Source: Haloarcula limicola (GTDB lineage: Archaea; Halobacteriota; Halobacteria; Halobacteriales; Haloarculaceae). From it: a DNA stretch of 64,000 nucleotides. Positions 59,141 to 64,000 of this stretch are shown in pieces. Position numbers and translations under genes: made by a program. How positions within the stretch are numbered: the stretch's first letter is position 1; each line of letters begins with the position of its first letter. The notes under the pieces were generated by a model. That model was not told the DNA's origin. It saw only the letters and a list, made by a program, of their open reading frames with translations, and searched no databases. The stretch covers positions 426,982 through 490,981 of the forward strand of contig NZ_WRXM01000002.1 in assembly GCF_010119205.1 (NCBI RefSeq). The letters run 5' to 3'.

Positions 59141-60268
59141 TCACACCACTTCTTGATAGAGATCTTCGATACGGGCTGCGATCTCCTCCCAGTCGAAGCT
59201 CGATTCGACGAGAGCACGATTTCGTCTCCCGACAGCCTGTCGCCGGTCCGGGTTACTGATATAAAATTGGATAGCGTCCGCTACTTCGGTCGCATCTGGT
59301 GGGGTGGTAAGCAACCAACCATTGTTGCCGTGGGTTATGACGTCGGAAAGTGCCCCCGCTGACGTGGAAACAATAGGGAGACTAGCGTTCATCGCCTCTA
59401 GCACGACAGTCGAGAGCCCTTCAGACGTCCCTGTAAATGCGAAAACATCAGAAGAGTGGTACGCACACTGCAGTTCATCAAAATCAACGGTAGACAAGAA
59501 TGTAACACGGTCGTCCGCTCGGTCGGTGAGCGTCTCGAAGAACTCTCCATCACCGGACCCGATGAGAACGAGATCTAAATCTACGTCTGGAAGGTGGGTA
59601 GTTATCGCATCAACGAGGACGTCCGGTTTCTTTACCGGGACCAATCGGCATACAGAGAGGATAGTAGGCGTCGCCGGGTCAAGTCCGTACTTTCGGTTGA
59701 ATGCTTCTACATCCGTCTCGCTTACCCTGTACTGCTTCGGGCGAATTCCGTTCGGGATGACTGAAACCCGACCGGGCGGCACGTTGAACCTATTGAGTAA
59801 ACTCTGCTTTTCCGAGTTACCCAGTACGATTACGGCATCCATACAGTCGAGTACGTATTGGGCAATGGGTTTATATGCCTTATCGAGGAGTCGTGCACGT
59901 ACGCTATGGCGCGGTGGAACAACTCCGTGAATCGTCAGGATCATCGGTGTCTCCCTAGAAATAGCGTGTGCCGCTTCAACTGTGGGTAAAAACCAAGGGC
60001 TGTGAAGGTGATACACATCTGCGGTACTCTGTCGGACGCGACGATACAGTTCGATTGAAACCGGATTGCGGTAAACAGTGGTTGTAGTAGCACAATACTT
60101 CGTGTTCGGGTCTTTCTCTAGTGGCCCCCCTCCGTCGAGACTGAGGTCAGTCGTTATCGTCTCGGTAGTGTGTCCAGCGTCGGACAATGAGTTATTGAGT
60201 CGGTACGCATAATTCTCTATCCCTCCGATCGACGGTCGGTACAGATGTGGAACTTGAATTATCTCCAT
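59141..60268 (-). CDS. Glycosyltransferase family 4
   Basis: A 375-aa GT-B enzyme starting MEIIQVPHLYRPSIGGIENY, with the GGIENY acceptor loop of GT4. The donor site contains ILSVCRLVPVKKPDVLVDAI and the Ex7E motif EGLSTVVLE, followed by LPIVSTSAGALSDVI. It is convergent with the DHHA1-domain gene. Substrates unknown; the fold adds sugars to lipid-linked intermediates in the cytosol. Confidence 0.9.
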   Translation of the reverse strand: MEIIQVPHLYRPSIGGIENYAYRLNNSLSDAGHTTETITTDLSLDGGGPLEKDPNTKYCATTTTVYRNPVSIELYRRVRQSTADVYHLHSPWFLPTVEAAHAISRETPMILTIHGVVPPRHSVRARLLDKAYKPIAQYVLDCMDAVIVLGNSEKQSLLNRFNVPPGRVSVIPNGIRPKQYRVSETDVEAFNRKYGLDPATPTILSVCRLVPVKKPDVLVDAITTHLPDVDLDLVLIGSGDGEFFETLTDRADDRVTFLSTVDFDELQCAYHSSDVFAFTGTSEGLSTVVLEAMNASLPIVSTSAGALSDVITHGNNGWLLTTPPDATEVADAIQFYISNPDRRQAVGRRNRALVESSFDWEEIAARIEDLYQEVV

Positions 60269-60637
60269 CGTCTTTGATTAATTTCTAGCGGATTGTTTCA
60301 TAACTAGCCGATTCACCTGTGCATTCTCCGGTCTGGAGCTGGGTTGATGATCGGTTGGAACTGTCAGGCAGCACGACTTTTTACTTAGAATTTTGCGACC
60401 CTGTATTCGAGACTCTGAGCGAAACCAGACAACTGTCGTCACGCGAACAGCTCTCATCTAGCCTAAAGATAGTCGGCTCAGGTTTAACGATTTGCCTGTC
60501 TGCGGACCTCGTTGTTAGTATGGGTTCACAACGTGGTGGTTCTTGCACGAAGGAGGCCTCCGAACTGCTTGAGGGTGTGCGTTTCATGTAGTTGCATCAA
60601 TAAGTGTTAAGAGAGGGCCGCGGCAAACATCCGCAAT
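60269..60637. other. Non-coding gap
   Basis: 369 bases between two divergent genes. A 90-codon plus frame (60319-60591) has no acidic or family-like sequence and is rejected. CAATAAGTG around 60597 may be the TATA region of the next gene. Confidence 0.35.
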
Positions 60638-61981
60638 ATGGTCGAAAACGTGTTGCTCCTTACTATTGACTCACTCCGGGCGGATTACGTTCCGGATAGG
60701 GAAGATGGCAGCTCCACAATAGCAGCTGTCGCTTCGACTGGGGTCCGATTCAGTTCGGCGTTCGCAACCGGGTCAGGTACTGGGCCGTCCTTCCCCGGGA
60801 TTCTGACCGGGACCTTGCCCCTCTCCTTTGGCGGACTTGGCCCTCTGAACAGAGAGCGACCTCGCATGAGTTCAAACCTTCATAACGCGGGACTCAGTAC
60901 GGGCGGGTTTCAGACCAATCCGTTTCTTTCAGCACATTTCAATTACGACGTGGGGTTCGGCCGATTCGAGGACTACCAGAATCCATTGATGGGACTCGCA
61001 ACGCGGCTCTTTCCACGGGGTATCGAAAGTGATGGGTCGAAGCTTTCCTTTTTCGGTGGGAGTATTGACCTTGCTTCAGCGCTGAAAAGCACCTACGAGT
61101 ATTTCCGTGGCAAGCCGCGACCGTACGTCTCCGCGGAGGTAATCAGTGAGGACACGATCGCATGGTTGCGCGAGACAGATACTCCCTTCTTCTGCTGGAG
61201 CCATTTCATGGATGTCCACCATCCGTGTTTTCCTCCGGAAGAGTACAGACACAAATATGGTATTGAGGACGTGACCCATTCTGAAGTCGCAGAATGGTAC
61301 AACCAATTTTCAACGTCACCGGAGACGTTGTCCCAGGCGGAGGTTGAAACGATGCGAGATCTATATCGAAGCGCCATTGAGTATGTTGACGACCAGATTG
61401 GTACTATCGTTAATCACCTCCGAGAGACAAATCGGTTTGACGAGACGCTGCTCATCATCACCTCCGACCATGGGGAACTATTCGGGGAACACGACCAGTA
61501 TGGGAAACCGGATAGGATGTACGACGAACTTCTCAAAGTCCCCCTCCTCGTAGCGAATGGTCCCAACTGGCTTTCCGATGCGACAGATCAGTTAGTGAGT
61601 CTCCTTGACTTGCCACCACTGATTCACGCAGCACTCGGTGTCGACCCGTGTCCTGCGTATCGGGGACGAGTTCCCGGTCAGGACCCAGCAAGACAGTACA
61701 TCCAAGCAGAGATGGAATATCAAGGCGAACCAATCGTTGGCGTGAGGTCGCGCAACTGGCTATATGAGGCGGACGAGATATCTGGCGAGCACCGAACTTA
61801 CCGTATCGACTCTGAGACACCGAGCCGGATTTCGCCGCATTCGGTTGAGAGCGAAGAGTTGGAGGCTCTGAAAGACGCTGCAGTGAAGCGACTAGCAGAG
61901 CTCGATATCAGTGATCGGCAGTTGCGGGATGAAGTCGACGGTGACATGGAATCTCGTTTGGAAGACTTGGGGTACCTCTGA
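60638..61981 (+). CDS. Alkaline-phosphatase-superfamily (sulfatase-like) enzyme with Thr nucleophile
   Basis: A 447-aa protein of the sulfatase/phosphoglycerol-transferase branch. The first metal Asp is in LLTIDSLRADY (Asp11). At the nucleophile position, where sulfatases have C-x-P-S-R, it reads T-G-P-S-F (Thr48). This argues against an FGly sulfatase and for a phospho-transferring or hydrolysing enzyme like LtaS, which uses Thr. The second metal site is DHGELFGEHDQYGKP, with CWSHFMDVHHPCFPPEEY between. No signal peptide or span is present at the N-terminus, so it appears cytosolic. It may transfer or remove a phosphate-containing group on the glycan. Confidence 0.83.
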   Translation: MVENVLLLTIDSLRADYVPDREDGSSTIAAVASTGVRFSSAFATGSGTGPSFPGILTGTLPLSFGGLGPLNRERPRMSSNLHNAGLSTGGFQTNPFLSAHFNYDVGFGRFEDYQNPLMGLATRLFPRGIESDGSKLSFFGGSIDLASALKSTYEYFRGKPRPYVSAEVISEDTIAWLRETDTPFFCWSHFMDVHHPCFPPEEYRHKYGIEDVTHSEVAEWYNQFSTSPETLSQAEVETMRDLYRSAIEYVDDQIGTIVNHLRETNRFDETLLIITSDHGELFGEHDQYGKPDRMYDELLKVPLLVANGPNWLSDATDQLVSLLDLPPLIHAALGVDPCPAYRGRVPGQDPARQYIQAEMEYQGEPIVGVRSRNWLYEADEISGEHRTYRIDSETPSRISPHSVESEELEALKDAAVKRLAELDISDRQLRDEVDGDMESRLEDLGYL

Positions 61982-62209
61982 GTGGCACACCGAGCGATAT
62001 TCCGGAAATCGCCCCCTCGACGCTGGTTACCGACAGTCACACTTATCCTGCGTTTCCAGCGACACCGAACACTAGCGGCAATTAGCCATCGTCAGCAAAC
62101 TTCGGGCGGCCCTTCCTCACAAACTATCTGCGTGGTGTGCGATAGTTGTTACAGGTCAAGCTTTTTTAGCCTAAGCGGTGTAGCTGCGTTGACGGCCTCA
62201 TTCACGTAG

Positions 62210-63385
62210 ATGCACATCGTTCAGATACACACACGTTACTATCCGCATCTCGACGGTGTGGGATCGACGATCAGAGCAATCTCGCGGGAACTCGTCTCGA
62301 ATGGTCACCGAGTTACGGTCCTCTGTTCGAAGATCACTCCGTCTGAACCACTTGCTGAAACAATCGAAGGCGTCGACGTGCGGCGTGTCCCGACTTCAGG
62401 ACGTATCTCTGATACGGAACTCCCACTCACCCTGCCAAAAGTGCTGGCCGGAGTAGTATCTGAAGCAGACGTGTTGCATACGCATCTCCCGACCCCGTGG
62501 ACTGCGGATGTCAGCGCAGTACTCGGGGCAGTCACGAATACACCAGTGGTTCTAACGTATCATAACGATCTCGTCGGAACGGGTATTCAGGACATTCTAG
62601 CGAAGACGTACAATCGAACGGCGCTGCAAGCGACACTCCGGCTTGTGGACAAAATCCTCATTACCCAACCGGATTATCTCGGTGACTCTGCACACTTAGC
62701 GCCCTTCGAGTCGAAAGTGGAGACAGTGTACAACGGCGTCGACATCGACTTCTTTCAACCAACGGCTGCCAGCTCACTGCCGGAGGGCGACTTTCCAAGT
62801 GGCAGTTCGATGATCTTCTTTCTCGCCTTGCTTGACGAAAATCACACATACAAGGGTCTGGACGTTCTTCTAAAGGCTATCGGAGAGATCGCCCGCCGAG
62901 AAGATAACGTACCACATCTCTTTGTCGGCGGTGACGGCGGACTAAAACCCGAATACGAAGCGATGGCACGCCAGCTCGAGATTACAGATCATGTCACGTT
63001 CCTGGGACGGGTGCCAGAGTCTGACTTACCGACGTACTATTCGCTAGCGGACACCTTTGTCCTTCCATCGCTGTCGTCCGCGCAAGAAGGGTTTGGACTG
63101 GTCTTGCTCGAAGCACTTGCCTGTGGGACTCCTGTGATTGCTACACCAGTTGTCGGCATCGCCGATGACATCCGCGCGGAGCCGATTGGCACGCTCGTTC
63201 CGAAAAACGACCCTGAGAAACTTGCCAGTGCGATACGCAAGATGATTGCCGGTCAGATCTCGGTGGAGTCGGAGCGAATGACTTCGCTCTGTGAAAATAA
63301 ATACTCCTGGTCATCGAGTGTCGCTGAGTTGGAAGATATTTATCAGGCACTCGTCGAGGCGAACGACACAGGGATATTCAGCTAA
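62210..63385 (+). CDS. Glycosyltransferase family 4
   Basis: A 391-aa GT-B fold enzyme starting MHIVQIHTRYYPHLDGVGST. The donor domain has LALLDENHTYKGLDVLLKAI, PHLFVGGDGGLKPEYEAMAR and the Ex7E motif EGFGLVLLE followed by ALACGTPVIATPVVGIADDI. The overall order is typical of GT4 mannosyl- or glucosyltransferases. It lies downstream of the phosphatase-superfamily gene on the same strand, 228 bases away. Confidence 0.9.
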   Translation: MHIVQIHTRYYPHLDGVGSTIRAISRELVSNGHRVTVLCSKITPSEPLAETIEGVDVRRVPTSGRISDTELPLTLPKVLAGVVSEADVLHTHLPTPWTADVSAVLGAVTNTPVVLTYHNDLVGTGIQDILAKTYNRTALQATLRLVDKILITQPDYLGDSAHLAPFESKVETVYNGVDIDFFQPTAASSLPEGDFPSGSSMIFFLALLDENHTYKGLDVLLKAIGEIARREDNVPHLFVGGDGGLKPEYEAMARQLEITDHVTFLGRVPESDLPTYYSLADTFVLPSLSSAQEGFGLVLLEALACGTPVIATPVVGIADDIRAEPIGTLVPKNDPEKLASAIRKMIAGQISVESERMTSLCENKYSWSSSVAELEDIYQALVEANDTGIFS

Positions 63386-63434
63386 AGATTAGCCATTCCA
63401 GGCTTCCAGAGGAATATCACGATTCGGGGATAGC

Positions 63435-64000
63435 TCATGAGATCAAATCTTCTAAGTCGGGGTGGCCAACGAATTTCCGAGCTTGCTCAGACAGATCACT
63501 GAGGGAACGTCTTTGTCGAAATTCATCGCGAATCGCCTGCCACTGCTCGTGACGAACACGAACCAAAACGGGAATTTTAGGAATATTACATAGATATGCG
63601 ATGGCGAGCCGGTGTCGGCCATTCGTGAAGTGTAGAAATGTGCCATCACGACCAATATCGACGGTTATCTCGTCGTGAGTCGAAGGACCGAGACTTTCGG
63701 TACCAATTGCCCCGTCTGGTTCGTTATTCCGTTTATATCCATCAGAATTAATAGACTGTTTAAGGTGGTCGAGATATTTGATTCGCTCTTTTAGTTCCGC
63801 CTCTGACTGACATCCCCAGATTTCTGCCCCCCGTTGAAATCGATCAAGACATGCGTTGTAATACTTCGTTTGCTCAAACGGGATTTTCTCGTCAATCATA
63901 CTCATGATCAGCTTCCATTCCGTATACTCGGTAATTGGGACTCGCTGCCGATCCCAATCACCGGTAAGAATATCTCCAAACTCAGCATATTGATGACACG
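63435..64000 (-). CDS. ParB-fold protein of glycan island (second paralog, partial)
   Basis: The reading frame stays open to the window edge, so the N-terminus lies beyond 64000; an internal ATG at 63905 is not the start, because the sequence upstream of it (YAEFGDILTGDWDRQRVPIT) aligns with YYWQHHKCGTILDGPWDQDT of the protein at 50156. At least 188 residues are visible. The ParB-like core DIGRDGTFLHFTNGRHRLAI then AYLCNIPKIPVLVRVRHEQW parallels IGRHGEILFSHSGTHRLALV of the paralog. It lacks any helix-turn-helix. Two divergent copies 13 kb apart in one glycan island point to a recurring role in this pathway, not partitioning. Confidence 0.75.
   Translation of the reverse strand, partial: CHQYAEFGDILTGDWDRQRVPITEYTEWKLIMSMIDEKIPFEQTKYYNACLDRFQRGAEIWGCQSEAELKERIKYLDHLKQSINSDGYKRNNEPDGAIGTESLGPSTHDEITVDIGRDGTFLHFTNGRHRLAIAYLCNIPKIPVLVRVRHEQWQAIRDEFRQRRSLSDLSEQARKFVGHPDLEDLIS

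Noticed and set aside
60319-60591. 90-codon plus frame before the phosphatase-superfamily gene
   Set aside because: Not acidic, Ser/Thr/Leu-rich without motif; lies in a divergent intergenic region.
1-64000. tRNA, rRNA and intact insertion sequences
   Set aside because: None recognised by eye on either strand; a covariance-model tRNA scan and an insertion-sequence search would be decisive.

Overview
The window is chromosomal DNA of a haloarchaeon (class Halobacteria). Protein-coding stretches are GC-rich and encode very acidic proteins. Many genes start within a few bases of the expected transcript start, 25-35 nt downstream of a TATA box (leaderless style). Exported proteins carry twin-arginine signals, some with a lipobox. 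Haloarchaeal families (DUF5783, DUF5995, KaiC-like ATPases, AglF/AglD-like proteins) are scattered throughout. No rRNA, tRNA or CRISPR array was recognised.

Region 1 (1-9.4 kb) reads as one catabolic locus: an IclR-type regulator (partial) divergent from an SDR dehydrogenase, a 50-aa membrane peptide, a YeiH-type anion exporter, a split UxaA-family lyase (107 + 390 aa, the SuyA/SuyB layout), a histidinol-dehydrogenase-family enzyme, and a complete TRAP transporter (DctP, DctQ, DctM). Together they fit uptake and breakdown of 2,3-dihydroxypropane-1-sulfonate (DHPS) through sulfolactate to pyruvate and sulfite, with export of the sulfur anion. Substrate assignment is inference from gene content.

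Region 2 (9.7-36 kb) is mostly housekeeping and hypothetical: TrkA/TrkH potassium uptake; an Orc1/Cdc6 gene flanked by seven copies of a 21-bp repeat in both orientations, the layout of a replication origin; a KaiC-like ATPase with a histidine kinase; an aldo/keto reductase; a small HTH/membrane operon; a CPBP protease; a large MBL-fold protein with a long acidic linker; lipoproteins and membrane proteins; a PitA phosphate transporter preceded by a membrane protein carrying 38 tandem tetrapeptides; and a flippase-like membrane protein.

Region 3 (36.2-64 kb) is a surface-glycan island. It begins at an AglF-type nucleotidyltransferase and a decayed hydrolase gene, after which the DNA becomes visibly more AT-rich with long non-coding gaps. 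It holds a GH99-like hydrolase, a Gfo/Idh/MocA oxidoreductase, three GT4, two GT2 and one GT-A glycosyltransferase, a polytopic membrane protein, an ABC exporter/flippase, an alkaline-phosphatase-superfamily enzyme with Thr at the nucleophile site, two ParB-fold proteins, a nucleotidyltransferase-fold protein coupled to two tiny paralogous proteins, and a regulator. The most unusual unit is three overlapping genes at 56.5-59.1 kb: polysaccharide deacetylase, FemAB-like acyltransferase and a membrane-anchored AlaRS-type DHHA1 domain. It suggests tRNA-dependent aminoacylation of a deacetylated cell-surface sugar.
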